Assembly: GCF_963678635.1 (NCBI RefSeq)
Contig: NC_087066.1
Location: 41,625,338 to 41,689,337 of the forward strand
DNA: 64,000 bases
Direction of reading: 5' to 3'
DNA from: Symsagittifera roscoffensis
Lineage: Eukaryota; Xenacoelomorpha; Acoela; Convolutidae
The notes beneath the pieces are model-generated. The model worked only from the letters and a program-made list of their open reading frames with translations, was not told the origin of the DNA and ran no database searches. A program made the translations under genes and the position numbers. Positions 22,626 to 35,113 of this stretch are shown piece after piece; the first letter of the stretch is position 1; every line of letters starts with the position of its first letter.

Positions 22626-25531
22626 TTATTCTTTTATAACATCATGACCGGCGGAACCGTTATCGAGCACTCCGCGCCGAGCGGATGCTCACATTAACGC
22701 CCTTAATAGGCCTAAACCGCCGGGGCGGAAGGGTAGTTCGGAACGCGGAGGCCTTCCGGATTGCCGTGAATAGTTTTTTAACCTAGTTAAGACCGAAAAT
22801 TCACGAACCACGAAGGGTGGGGGGATCGGCCGTCTCCTCGTCCCCCGAGTGGTTGGTGACCAAAAACATTTAAAGATATAAGTAAAACCAAACAAAAAGT
22901 AGTATAGTACCCAAGAAAAACAAAAAACATAAAAAATAACCGAAAAAACCAAAAACAGTAAAAAAGTAAAAAATCAGTAGAAATCATCCCCCCAGACAAG
23001 ATGTGATCCGACCCCCCCGTTTGTTGTTGATAGATATATTGTTGTTACAGGCATTTATATCAGTCAGGATCGTTACGATCAGTTTTGTAGCCCGTTTGTG
23101 AGGCTTGTACTGTAGGGTTATTTGAGCATTTAAGCACGTTAATGATAAATTGCGCTCAATCCGGAAGGGTCAGCTGATTTGCGCTCAATTCGGAAGGGTC
23201 TTGGGTGAAGACCGATCCGGCAAGCAGTACAAGGAGCAACAAGAAGGGGCTCAACGACAACAACAATCGACTGTTGGGTATCGTTAACAAGTTTTGTATC
23301 CCTCTTGGTACAAAAAGTAAGATAGTAATCTGTGGGGGGCTCGACAGTGCTGCACTGTAGTGACCCTTCACCGAACTGCGAATATCCGAGTTAAGCACCT
23401 TAATTCGGATATTAAACAAACACGGAGGGGTATAGTATTACTATTATAATTACTTATAGAGCCTATATTAATAGTCTTATATCGTTTTTCAGTGAAAAAC
23501 AGCGAAAACAGACCGGTTTTTAGGGTCAAAATAGCGATATTTTGATCCCCCCACAAGTCGCGATTTTTGAGATATCGATATTTTTTGAAACGGAAAAAAG
23601 CGCTAAGTTAGTGTGTTACATCGTAACTGCACTACCATAATAGATAGAACCGGTTAAGTTTAGTTCGGAAGTGGTTGGAACTATTTTGGAACCAAAAACC
23701 GAATTTTCGTGATTTTTGAGAAAACGGAACACTATAAATTTAGAAAATTTTTGAAATTTTTGAGTTACGACAGTAAAATTAGTTGTTCGGACAACGTCCA
23801 CTAGTGAATCATCTACGAGTTTTAAAACCCGCTACCCGAAAGCCTTCCGGGTTGCAGAGAAATCGAACATAACGTGTTTGATTTGGTGGATTAATCAATC
23901 CGGAGGGGTCCAGGTAGCATAGTTTTTCGCAAATTTTTTTTTATAAAAGCGTTTAAGATCGGGTTTTTTGCATTGAACTAGAAGAGTATAGGCCTTTTGA
24001 GCTCGGATCAATAATTTTTAGGTCGAAAAGACAGAATTGCGGAAAAAGTTAGGTGGAGCCTATAAGCGAGAAATTTTTTGAGTTTGCAAGAAAGACGTTT
24101 TAGTTAATAACTTTGGAACTACTGAGCATATTGAGTTGATCTTGGTACCAATAGATCAGAAATTAGCTGAGCTTACTGATAGGGTCAGAAATTTTTTTGG
24201 AAAAGTAAGCGAGAAAATTTTTTGAGATTGTTTTTAGCAAATTACACAAATCCGGAGTGGTACACCCTTCACGTTTTATAAATTTTTCTGAAAAACCCTT
24301 AGACCCCTACCAAAAGGTAATAGCGGTTGAATAAAGTAACTTTAGGCCATTCTAGACCAAAAGGGAGGGCTAAAGGCACAGCAAAAGCTTAATCGAGCCG
24401 AAGTTAGGCCAGCAATAAGACCCTTCACCGTTAGCGTGAATTGTCAAATAAGAGGCTTAACTTCAATCCGGAAGGGTCTAGGAAGGTAGTAAATACCCTT
24501 CCCAGTTAATTGAAAGAAAATAATTGCATCGGAGAACGTATCCGGAGGGGTATAGGTTGAAAAAAGGAAATCTCCGAAAAGCTACTTTTTACAAAACCGG
24601 AGGGCTCCAAATCCGGAGGGGTCAAATATTTTCAAGTTAGGAGGGGTCCGAATCCGGAGGGGTCTTATAGTAACCAACTCAGAGGGGTCCAAATCCGGAG
24701 GGGTCTAGATTCTATCAATCCGCAAGGGTCCTATTTGTGCCAATCCGGAGGGGTATTGTTTTATTAAGGACTTAGGTAGACGAAAGAAAGACTAAAAAGT
24801 GAGAGGTATTAGGTTATTAGCACACAGGCTAGGTATCAGTGACTGCACTGGTAACTTGGCTTCCAATAAGAACCAGACTAATACAGAACAGGTCCGAACT
24901 CGGATATTCGCGACACTAAGTCTAAATTAAAAAGAGCGTGATTCATTGGTGTGGATTGAAACATAATACGTTTTTGGGAAAAGTGACTGCCCTGAGGATT
25001 TTAGTAGGTCTAGCTCGGGCAGTCCGAAGGCAGATAGGTAACACAGTACTCGGTGGGTGCAATAGACGCCCACTTAAGAAAATTACTGCCTTCAAAGTTT
25101 TGTCTGTTTGGTGCGGCACCGAGCAGGGAAAGCTTTTTCTTTAAAAGACAGGTTCGACTATTGTACTGCGACCGACTAAGAGTACAAGACACATACGTTT
25201 TTTATATAATACATTCATATTGTGTCAAAATAAATTATTGGTTTTTGATTTTAAATCAACATAAACTGTGCTTGATTGGGTAGTGAGTACACTATCTTTT
25301 AAATTGACTGATAACATCATATTGTGCTAATTTCAAAATCTTTGGACCGATAATCGGTTAGTGTGAAAAAATTTTATACAAACTGTACTCTGACAACATA
25401 CAGGGATTCTTGGTCACTATTTAATAGAATCTTGTGGAATTTATTGTGTTGTGTCATTATTATTGTTAATAAAACTATAAAGTCTCTAGCAATCGAGTTA
25501 AGTATAGGTATTAAAAAGTGACAAATAGAAA
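22626..25531 (+). other. Long leader of element B with CCGGAGGGGTC repeats
   Basis: No supported ORF in 2.9 kb. The motif ATCCGGAGGGGTC and close variants (CCGGAAGGGTC, CCGGAGGGGTA) recur at least a dozen times. They form a cluster at about 24,470-24,760 with spacing of a few tens of bases, and single copies lie near 23,160, 23,190, 23,430, 23,900 and 24,250. A related copy lies in the LTR (near 22,120). The leader of element A carries the same core. Confidence 0.78.
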
Positions 25532-27286
25532 ATGAGTCTAGACAAGTCAAGGATACCAAAACGAGGTAATAGCTCTAGGAAATTCATACCTGAAAAGCAA
25601 AGAAAAACGATGACCGATCCTTTTGTGGATTGGATCAAGCGATCCCGGTCCGATAAAGAGGAGACGGTTTCAGACAGAATGGTTGAAACGAGAAGTCAGA
25701 AGACCTCAGAAGAGCGAAGAGAACTGTTAGAAGTGGAGGTCAATACGGACCATACCATGAACGACAACCAGGAAGTAAATGGACTGGAGGGGGGAGGCAG
25801 AAGGCTGGCGAGTGAATCTACTCCGGTAGAACAAGGCCAAGATTTTGCCACTTCCACCGGGACATTGGATCGGGAAGAGATGTCGGAACTGTCCGACATC
25901 TCAACTGAAGTAGCGGCAACTAGAAGATCTCCGACAGACAACACTATGATGGCAAGCGGAACTGGGAAGCAAACAACGTCGTCATCGTTCTCAGAAAGAA
26001 TGAAGAACACCTTAGGAAACTTCTTTCCATTCAGCATGGGAGGAGGAGCAGGAAACGATGGTGAGTCCCAGGAGGATGAGGAAGATGAAGATGAGCAAGG
26101 GGACTTTGGATCTCAAGTCAGCCTCAATAGTTCTATCCAGGAGAGTGAGGCACACGTCGGAAGAGAGACTGGAACCATGGACAAATTTGGTGTAGTGACA
26201 ACGATAAGCAAGGAGGCAAACACACCGGGCCAGTCAAAGGACTTCGCGATTAGGACAAGTTCGGAGCCACAACCTGAAGAGAGTAGAACCAGAGGGCTCG
26301 GCAATGCGTTAATGGATCCTGAAATAAATAATGAAAAGACGTTGAAGCAGAGAGTCAAGGCCCGGATCTCGACAAGCACGAAGTTACCTGGGACCGACAG
26401 GGTTACACTGCCACTAGTGACGCCACTCGTGGATAACGGGGCAGCACTAGAGGAAGCCTTAAACAACATAGTGGGCAGTTTAGGAGAACAAAATGAACAG
26501 ATGTCGATAAGGATGAGTGAACTAGAAAAAGCAGTTCACATTGAAAGAGAAAGTCTGCGGGAAGAAATAAACCGCAACAGACAAGAAGTTGGCAGAAGCG
26601 AAAAACGCTTGAAAGAAAGAACGGACGAACATATGACGAGGAACTTGTCGCGAATGACAAGAGAGGCGGAACAGAGGGAGTTACGCTTAAGAGCCGACAT
26701 GGAGAAGTTAAGAATTCAGCAAGAGCAGTCTCTTGGGTCTCTTGACACAAAGATAGACGCGATGATGGAGAGGCGAACTCAGGCTATCATGGATAGGTTG
26801 GACGGGCTACTAAGCAGCAAGAGTGGACCAAAAGAAGGAGAGCCGAACTCGGGAGGTCCCAGCAGGGAACCGAGGGTGAACTTCAATGAACATCAAAGGA
26901 GGAAGACGTATGGATCCACTAGAGGCAGGGGCAGTTCATCAGGCTATGCCACAAGGGGTAATACAGCATGGGGCCCGAACAGTAGAGCAAATTCAACGGG
27001 GAACAGACAGACCTCTAACGAACGACCAACGCAAGGCACACATGCGACTGGGAGAAGTGATTCCGGCAACAGGGGGCATGCAAGCCCGAAGAGGAGTCAT
27101 GTAGGTCAAGAGGGAAACACTCACGGCGATTCGGATTGCAGGGATGCACCTCATACAGAGCCTTCGACGAGGTGTGAGGACACTCAAGCAGGACACTCAA
27201 GGGATGCTACGACAATGGCCACAGCATTTGAACCCCTAAACAGGTCTCCTGGAGACATTCCTGACAAGGTTATCAAGAACCAATGA
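25532..27286 (+). pseudogene. gag N-terminal part of element B, ending at a 1-nt frameshift
   Basis: Begins MSLDKSRIPKRG, which aligns with the gag start of element A. The first 300 residues are polar and acidic and probably disordered. Residues about 300-430 are a long coiled coil (E/K/R-rich heptads). Residues 430-560 are Gly/Arg/Ser-rich. After FEPLNRS the frame runs into a stop at 27286. Element A continues straight into the gag domain here, and in B the same sequence resumes in another frame from about 27,249, which points to one inserted base near 27,248. No slippery sequence is seen at the break, so I treat it as damage and not programmed frameshifting. Confidence 0.85.
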
Positions 27287-30200
27287 ACGCAGTGAGAAGT
27301 CCAGAAGAGTCTTTAAGAAACCAAGATGCTACAAAGACGAATCTGATGGCTGCATTGATACCTGGATAGAGGTAATGAAGTTGCATTTTGAGGAAGAGGA
27401 CTTGTCGGAGAGACAGGAATGCAGTGCGCTCACCAGCAACTTGGAAGGGACAGCCCTGAACTGTGTCATGGCCAAGAAGCAATATCAACGTGACACTGCT
27501 GAAAAAATCTTCGAAATCTTGTTAAACCGTTTCAGATCAGGGGTGCAGGGGCACCAGGCGATGATGCGCTTCGAGAAACGGAGGCAACGAGAAGATGAAA
27601 CCATAGACAAGTTTCTTGATGATTTGGAAATGCTGAGAAGACGCAGCCAACCGGATGAGTCTAACCGAAGGATGAACCTGGCCGTAGCCTCAAAGTTCAT
27701 CGATGGTGTGAAAAATGATGAACTTCGCACGATGCTAGCAACGCATTACACACCACTATCAACTAATGCGCCAACACCGGAGGAGTTGAGGCTCAAATCG
27801 AAAGAGTATCTTTTGTTGAAACCTCCTTCGAGATCTGGATATTACAAGAACAATTATGGAAATTTTAACAACGGACCAGCAAACCAAGGGAACAATTGGT
27901 ACAAACCGAGGGATGATATGGACAAGAGACGTTCTTGTGCTAATTGCAGTTCAACAGACCATCATGTGTCAGCATGCCCAGCTTACAAACAAGGCATGAA
28001 AGCAATAGGCCTTAGCCTCGAGGACGAAGATGCGTCAGAGTTGGACCATGAGGATTTCATGAGAGGAGTACTTGCGAAATTCGGCCCGAGGTGTTTCTTT
28101 TGTAACTTGGAAGGTCATTTTAAATCAGATTGTCCGCAATTCTGGGATGCAGTGGCAGACATCAAGCATCCAAGACATGAAGAAGCTTTGTCAGGAGTGA
28201 AAGCCAGCAAGGCTCGACTTTTGAGTGAAGCGGAGGCACGCAGAAAGGATAAACCTCAAGAGCTGGTAGCAAAGAAGATGCAAGCGGTAACAGAGGAAGC
28301 ACGTGAACAGGAACCAGCAACTGCGGCCGATGACTTCAAAATCGATTATAGGGCAGCTGCGAGGGATGCTATAAATAGAGTACAGCAGGAACTAGTGACG
28401 AAAGAGATTGAACAGAAGGTGAAACTCGAGCTGGAGAATGAAAAATTACAGGAGCAACTGAACGCCTTCGAAGCAACGGAAGTTGAAGAGGCAAAAGCAC
28501 CAAGCAGCTTAAGCATGAAGCTTAATGTGATCTCCGGTCAAAGGTCCGGCATGGTGCCGCAAGGAAGCAAGATACAATCGATAATCTCAGTGGCTGGACA
28601 TCAGGTGATCAGAAATCTGAGTGAACCATCCGAGTTCACTTTGATGCATTTGGACACATATACAGATTATCTGAGGCAGGTGGAGCCACGCACCGAATCG
28701 AGAGCTGTGCGAGCACTACTAACGACGGGTGGCCCTCGCATGAAGAAACTTCATGGACGCTACCTGGAAGTCTATGGGCCGTATCAAGTGATGCTGAACG
28801 TGGATGGGATCAGTATCTACACCAGGACTTATGTAACAACAAATGATGACCAAATAGGGCAGATCTATTTGGGAGAAGAGGAGCTCAAGGTCCGCAAGAT
28901 AGGCCATGACGCCATGATGGAACAAGACGCAGTATACATTGGATATGAAGCAGATGTGACAGCACATCTGCTCGACACCAACGGAACAAAAATCGGAGTC
29001 ACAGGGCTTCTGGACACAGGTGCGGTAGTGAGTGTGATGCCGATAAAAACTTGGGAAAGAATGGGCTTCACGCGGGAAGATCTGATTCCTACGAATCTCC
29101 GACTGGCAGCCGCAAATCGAGGAGCCATCTACGTAGCCGGAAGAACACCGATAACGGTCCTTCACATGGGAGGACGAGATCTTTGGATGAGCTTCCTGGT
29201 GGTAGAGAATCTGGACGATGCCGACCAATTCATCTTGGGCAGAGATTTTGTCAGGAATTTTGACGTGATGATTGATTTGAACAACGGTCTGATACGGATT
29301 AGAAACCCGGACCGAAAGTATGTTAAGAGACCAATTAATAGGATAATAACAGACGAAAATAAGGTACCAGTTTTTTTGGATAGAAAAGTAAAATTAAAAC
29401 CAGGACAAGCTGTAGTAGCAATTTTTAGAATGAGAAATTTAAATTCGTTGAGTGATAGTAAACAGGTTTGCTTGGTACCGAATCCAAATAGTCAGAGTTC
29501 GGTGATTTTAGGCCGGAGCTTCTCGGTAACGCGAAACGGAATGTGTGTCAGTGTGTTGTTGAACACACTGGACACCACGGTTTCAATCCAGCGTGGAAAG
29601 AAGCTTGGCTACGCTTTGCCGATGAGGACCGACTATGAGGAGACACAAAACTTGAAGAATTATAGTGTGAAAGACTGTACTTATCATGCAAATAAAGATA
29701 AAATTTTAAAGAGAATTAATGAATTAAAATCTATTCATAAATTGTTTTCAATGAAATCCGAAACGGACGACGGCTTATCAAGCTGCTCGAATTTTCCGGA
29801 ACGCCCCTCGTCATATGAACTAGATTCTGACAAACCGGTTTTGCCAGAAATAGAACATTTAAAAGGGAAAATAGGTGAGGGAGATTTTGAAAAATTGCGG
29901 GACCTCCTAAATCGGAACGCCGATGTATTTTCAAAACATAAGGCGGACATCGGTTGCTGTAACTTCGTAGAACACGAAATTGAGCTGGAAGTAGGTGCCG
30001 TTCCGCACAGAGAGGGCGCGAGACGAATGACGCCACACAAATCGGAAGCGTGCCGAGCGGAAATAGAAATGTTGCTTGAATACGACATGATAGAACCCTC
30101 GAAATCGCCATGGCCTTGCGGGGTACTAATGGCGAAAAAGAAAGGGGGGCAGCTTAGATTTTGTTGCGACTTTCGTTACTTGAACGCGGTAACAATAAAA

Positions 30201-31562
30201 GATGCGTACCCGATACCGCGAATAGACGAGAGCCTATCTAAACTTGGTGATGCCAAGTTCTTCACCACATTGGACTTAGGTTCTGCCTTCTGGCAGGTCC
30301 CTCTGCGAAAGAAGGACAGAGAGAAAACCGGATTCGCGTGCGAATTGGGGTTGTACCAGTGGAAGAGGATGCCCTTCGGCTTGTGCAATGCAACAGCAAC
30401 TTTTCAAAGGCTGATGGCTCAGGCTTTGACAGGAGTGACCAAAAAGTACGGGAATCTCTTGATGTGCTACGTGGATGACGTAGTCATAGCGACACCAACC
30501 CTGGAGGATCACATTGATCGACTCGATGAGATCTTCGGATGTATGAAAAGAGCAGGCTTGAAATGCAAACCATCGAAATGTGAAATCCTTAGGGATTCGA
30601 TAAAGTACCTAGGGAGGATGGTAGACAGGCATGGTGTGAGGCCAGATCCGGAAGCAGTAGAAGCAGTGATGACATGGAAAGCTCCAAGAACGGACACACA
30701 GCTCATGAGCTTCCTAGGGTTTGCCAATTACTACCGAGAATTCATAAAAGGATACGCGGACAAGGTGTACCCGATGCAGAAGCTGATGCGCAACAAAGGG
30801 AAAAAGTTCGAATGGAACGATGAGGCACAGGTTGCCTTCGAGAACATAAAGCGGGAACTGTGCGAAGCGCCAGTGCTGGGCATGCCTACAGAAAAGGGCA
30901 CGTATGTTCTCGACACAGATGCATCGGTGGTGGCCATCTCAGGAATATTGCATCAAGAGCAAGAATGGAACGGAAGAACAGTTCTCCGTCCCATTGCATA
31001 CGGCAGCAAAGTCTTGAGTGACACAGAGATGAAATATGGCGCACCAAAAGCAGAAATGTTTGCAGTAGTCACCTTCGTGGAGAAGTACAGTGCATACTTG
31101 GGGAGCGCTCCCTTCAAGTTACGCGTGGACAACAGAGCGTTATCCTGGTTGAAGACATACTCGATGGATCAGAGTTATATTGGTAGATGGATAGTAAGAC
31201 TGGATGGCTACCATATGATAATCGAACATAGGATGCGTGATAAACACCAGAACGCTGACAGCCTCAGTAAGAAAACTGATTTCTATGAAAGATTGGAGCA
31301 GAAGCAGGCCAATCAGGCGGAAGTAAAGGAGGGATTCTCGTTTCTGGACAAAGAAACTTATGAAGCGCTTCCCTTAACGAGATGGTTGGATAAATCAGGA
31401 CATCCAATTCCAGGGCACCCTGAGTTACCTGTAGAGAAAGCAGCCGAGATAAAGATCCTGTCCAAGGAGGATCCGATCCCCTTGGATTTGTTGCTGCGCT
31501 CGAACCTGGTCCAGCAAGAACTCTCTCGCATGAATATAAACAGCAAGTCACACCACAAGTAA
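27252..31562 (+). pseudogene. gag domain, zinc knuckles, protease, RT and RNase H of element B
   Basis: Open frame from the gag frameshift onward (first ATG 27375). In order: retrotransposon gag domain (from GCIDTWIEVMKLHF through FLDDLEMLRRR); two CX2CX4HX4C zinc knuckles at about 27,935-27,980 (CANCSSTDHHVSAC) and 28,090-28,135 (CFFCNLEGHFKSDC); a coiled-coil stretch near 28,330-28,490; retropepsin with LLDTGA at about 29,010 and ILGRDF at about 29,235; RT with FCCDFRYLNAV, LDLGSAFWQVPL, FGLCNATATFQRL and YVDD at about 30,470; RNase H with LDTDAS near 30,910, EMFAVV near 31,055, RVDNRAL near 31,125 and KHQNADSLS near 31,245. The frame ends after NINSK. Compared with A, about 25 nt are missing near 31,545, which throws the integrase into another frame. 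Confidence 0.92.
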
Positions 31563-34465
31563 TGCGGATGCTGGGTGGATTGTTAGAAAGAGAAGTGACC
31601 AGAGATGACCCCGAGTGGACAGCAGCAGTGGCATCGCTAACAGTCAGTGAGAAGGTGAAGATCATGCCGTCCAGACGACAGCACGAAGAGAACGAAAGGG
31701 ATTGTAGGACAATAGTTCAGCAACTAGTATCCTCAATACCCCAGGAGATTTTAACAAGTACTTCTTACGGACAGAAAGAACAGGGGAGCAGCAAGCGAAA
31801 GAAAACCGTCACCTTTGTGGACCGGGATAAAGAGGGTGAAGTTGTAGAACAAAATCTGCCGCAAGACTATTTGTCCGGGGAGAAGGATGAGGAGAAGAAC
31901 CAGCAATCACAAGATCAACACCCGGGACAAGGAAATTTGTCCGGGGAGTCTGAGATAAACGAGGAAATTCCTGATGAGAGACAGGACCCAGAGAACAAGG
32001 TTTTGTCCGGGGAGTTCAGGTGGATGCGAAGAAAGCACAGACATGATCTGGAGGAGCGTGCAGTCTCCAGCACAACCTCTTCGACGGATGATGCTTCCCG
32101 AAACTCAGGAATGGACACCTATTCAGACAGGAACTCGAGTTTGGGATCCGAACTGTCAGAACTGGCGATACACACGCTACTAGTGGAAACTCGGGCGAGA
32201 GACCTGGACAGAGAGGTGTACCAGGATCCTGACAGTGATCGCTACCTAATACCAAGCGAAAGAGTCTTTGACAACGCAGCGGATGACTTAGAAACGATAG
32301 CGGTATCGAAACGTTCGATAAGCCTGTTGCCGCAGAAAGAGGTAGTCAGGACTGATCTTCAGCCGTTTCAGCAAGAAACACAACCGTTGGCGAAGATTTG
32401 GTGCGTTAAGATGGAAGAAGACACACATCAGCCCAACGAGCTGAATAGTCAGATGAGAGTCATGAAGACGTACTTGAAGGCGAGATACAGACTCTCGGAC
32501 CTTCTAAGGGCGCAGAGAAATGATCGCATGACAAGCAACCTAAAAAGGTGGATAGAAAACGGTGCACCTGACAAAGGTGACCTAGAAGAAGATAGCTATA
32601 GGATCCTGAGACAATACTTCATGCAGAAGGAGGGGAGATTATATCTGAATAAGGACGGGATCGTGGCTTGCAGGAGAAGAGAAGAAGACAAGGTCTTATA
32701 CAAATATAACGCGATAGTGTTGCCGCAACTCTATCAGACAGAACTATTATTCAGGTCGCATGATCAGATGGGCCATCAAGGGATCGACAAAGTGTATCAG
32801 AGGATCCTGAAGCGCTTTGAGTGGCCTGGAATGAAAAAGGCATGTGAGAAATGGGTAACAGCGTGCCTGTCATGCCAACAGGTCAAGGATCCAAGGAAAT
32901 TACGATTTCCTTTAAAATCGATTGAGTCGTCTGAATTCAACGAGGTGGTGCAGATAGATCACCAGAAGATATGCATGACAGACAGTGGTTATAACCAAGT
33001 CTTGGTCATGATAGATCACTTCACGAAGTATGCAGAGGCCGTGCCCTGCATAACTGCCTCGGCGGAAGAGACATGCGACCACCTGATCAACACGTGGATA
33101 GCAAGACATGGTTGTCCGATGACGTTCCAATCGGATAATGGAACAGCTTTCGTAGGAGAGCTTACGAAAGAGCTTATGAGACGCTCACAAGTCGCTCAGG
33201 CTCACTCCACGACATACCATCCTCAAACAAATGGCTTAGTGGAAAGACAGAATAGGACGTTAGTGTCGATGCTGAGGGTATATTGTTCCAGGTACATGAC
33301 CGATTGGGACAGATACCTTCCACAGGTGATGGGAGCTTATAATAGCACGCAACACTCCACCACTGGGGTCAGTCCACACATGATGCTGACAAGGCACGAG
33401 AAGTCTTTACCCTTGACATTCTTCTACCCAGAGTATGAGGGAAAGAAAACATCTCCACAGGTTTACGTAAGGGATGTGATCAGACGTCAACAGGAGTTGA
33501 ACGATCTGTGCAGACGAAATACTCAGCAAGCACAGGCAAGGCAAAGGAAAAGATTCGACAAGAAAGCAGCTGGCGCAAAAGCTTACTCGGTGGGAGACTA
33601 TGTATGGGTATTTCAGAACGTTATACCACCGAAAGGGACAAAGAAACTTCTAAAGAAATGGAGGGGACCCTTCATGATTACGGAGGTGCACCAGGAGGGA
33701 CGCTTTTATAGACTGAGTACTGGCCGAGCCGCCCACTACGAGAACATCAAGCCACACAATCCATCGACAGAAGACTGGTGTATATCTGCAGACATGGAAG
33801 AAGGGGATTATCTAATGATGGATCCTGCTTGTGAGGTCAATGAAAAAGGCACCAGGGAGAAGAACGATGGAAACGAAGTCGTAGAGGAAGGCACGGATAC
33901 ACCATTGGACCTGGATCCAAACGAACAGATCGAAGCGGACGATGAAACCTTACCCTACGCAGAGGAAGATTGGCAGAATCCCGAACAGACAGAGGTTCCC
34001 AAGAACTTCGAACCAGATCTTCCGTTCACGATGCAGACTCGTCAGAAGGACGGGACGAGACCAAGAAAGAAATACAATCCTTACGGTGACGACTTTGTAG
34101 TGGATAGGATAGATCTAAAGAAAATAGTGGAGGAAGTAGTGGGTTTAGAGGAAATAACCGTGTCACAAGAAATTGACATAGTCGATGATCACAACGATGA
34201 GTGGGTTGACGACTGGTCGAAACCCGAGGTAGAATTCGACGATGAGCAACAGCAGTCAAATGAACAGGACCTGACGAATCTGCGCGTCTTAGAGTGGCTG
34301 AACGAAATGACATCAGACCCTAAAGAGACCAGCGTTACGATTCAAGACGTAGATCGCGAAAGCGCGAAATACAATAAGACCGAACGAGATGATTCTTCCT
34401 GGGCTGCCCAGGAAGGACAACTTCTCATTCCAGCTTCTAACCTTGACTTGATATCCGGTATGTGA
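31562..34465 (+). pseudogene. Linker and integrase of element B pol
   Basis: A 967-aa frame, originally continuous with RNase H. Residues 1-290 are a charged linker in which LSGE occurs three times, encoded by three copies of TTGTCCGGGGAG (31,871; 31,936; 32,023). The integrase follows: H-H-C-C zinc site (HDQMGHQG...CLSCQQVKD, about 32,760-32,890), catalytic D in VQIDHQK (about 32,950), D in FQSDNG (about 33,130), E in GLVERQN (about 33,240), and a GPF/Y module (WRGPFMITEV, about 33,660). No chromodomain is visible. An acidic tail of about 230 residues ends at a TGA just before the macro domain. In element A the corresponding frame reads through into the macro domain. Confidence 0.9.
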
Positions 34466-34480
34466 TCGAAGGGGACGCCG

Positions 34481-35113
34481 ATGGATATTTTTGTCCGGGG
34501 AGTGGGGGTAGGACTTACCCACACTGAAAACCTGATAATAAAAAAATTGAGAATAGCAAGAGAAACAGGAGAGTTAGAAGCAGAAACAGGCGAAGAACCT
34601 AAGAAACCTGACATAGGCAGGGTGGTTGAGTCATATTTTAACTTACCGAATGAATATTCTAGTAACATAATACTAACAGACAGTGATTTCATACTCACAA
34701 ACAGAACATGTGCGATAGCAATTACCGCAGACATGAGTTTTAGGACAGCGTTAGCGGCAGATTTTAAGAGAGAATACAAAAACGTGGAATTCCTTTGGAA
34801 GCAAAGACCAGGGATAGGGGGCGTAGCAGCCTTACCTCCGGCGGTGTCGCAGATACCGGGAAAGTACTTATGCTTCTTGGTAACGAGGGCGACAGAGAAG
34901 CAGCACGTGGACCCAGAAAACCTAGTCTTGTCTTTGACGAGGCTGAGGGACTTCCTTGTGGAAATGGACGTGAAGGAGCTCTCGCTTCCAGTGTACGATC
35001 CAAACAGAGGAAGACTGCATCCTCGGGAATTGTACGCGCTTGTACACGTGATATTCTCTGATACAAACATACAAGTATATCCACATAAGAAATATTACTT
35101 AAGTATAGGCTGA
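34481..35113 (+). CDS. Macro-domain protein (TARG1/OARD1-like) of element B
   Basis: A 210-aa frame. Residues about 60-205 follow the order of a TARG1-type macro domain: ILTDSDF strand, RTCAIAITAD strand, helix ALAADFKREYKNVEFLWKQ, VAAL, strand KYLCFLVTRAT, helix LVLSLTRLRDFLVEM, strand ELSLPVYDP, helix HPRELYALVHVIF, final strand IQVYPH. Known TARG1-like domains remove ADP-ribose from proteins using a Lys and an Asp in Gly-rich loops. Here the loop after ITAD reads FRTALA where Gly-Ala-Gly is usual, and the second loop reads YDPNRGRL without the usual Gly-Cys-Gly-x-Asp. Binding or catalysis may therefore be altered or lost. The C-terminal half of the domain is about 80% identical to A by eye. 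It begins 15 nt after the Pol stop and may originally have been the Pol C-terminus. Function in the element is inferred only. Confidence 0.82.
   Translation: MDIFVRGVGVGLTHTENLIIKKLRIARETGELEAETGEEPKKPDIGRVVESYFNLPNEYSSNIILTDSDFILTNRTCAIAITADMSFRTALAADFKREYKNVEFLWKQRPGIGGVAALPPAVSQIPGKYLCFLVTRATEKQHVDPENLVLSLTRLRDFLVEMDVKELSLPVYDPNRGRLHPRELYALVHVIFSDTNIQVYPHKKYYLSIG

Noticed and set aside
27240-27290. Programmed gag/pol frameshift in element B
   Set aside because: The break lies inside the gag domain, element A is continuous here, and the difference is one extra C. An indel is simpler.
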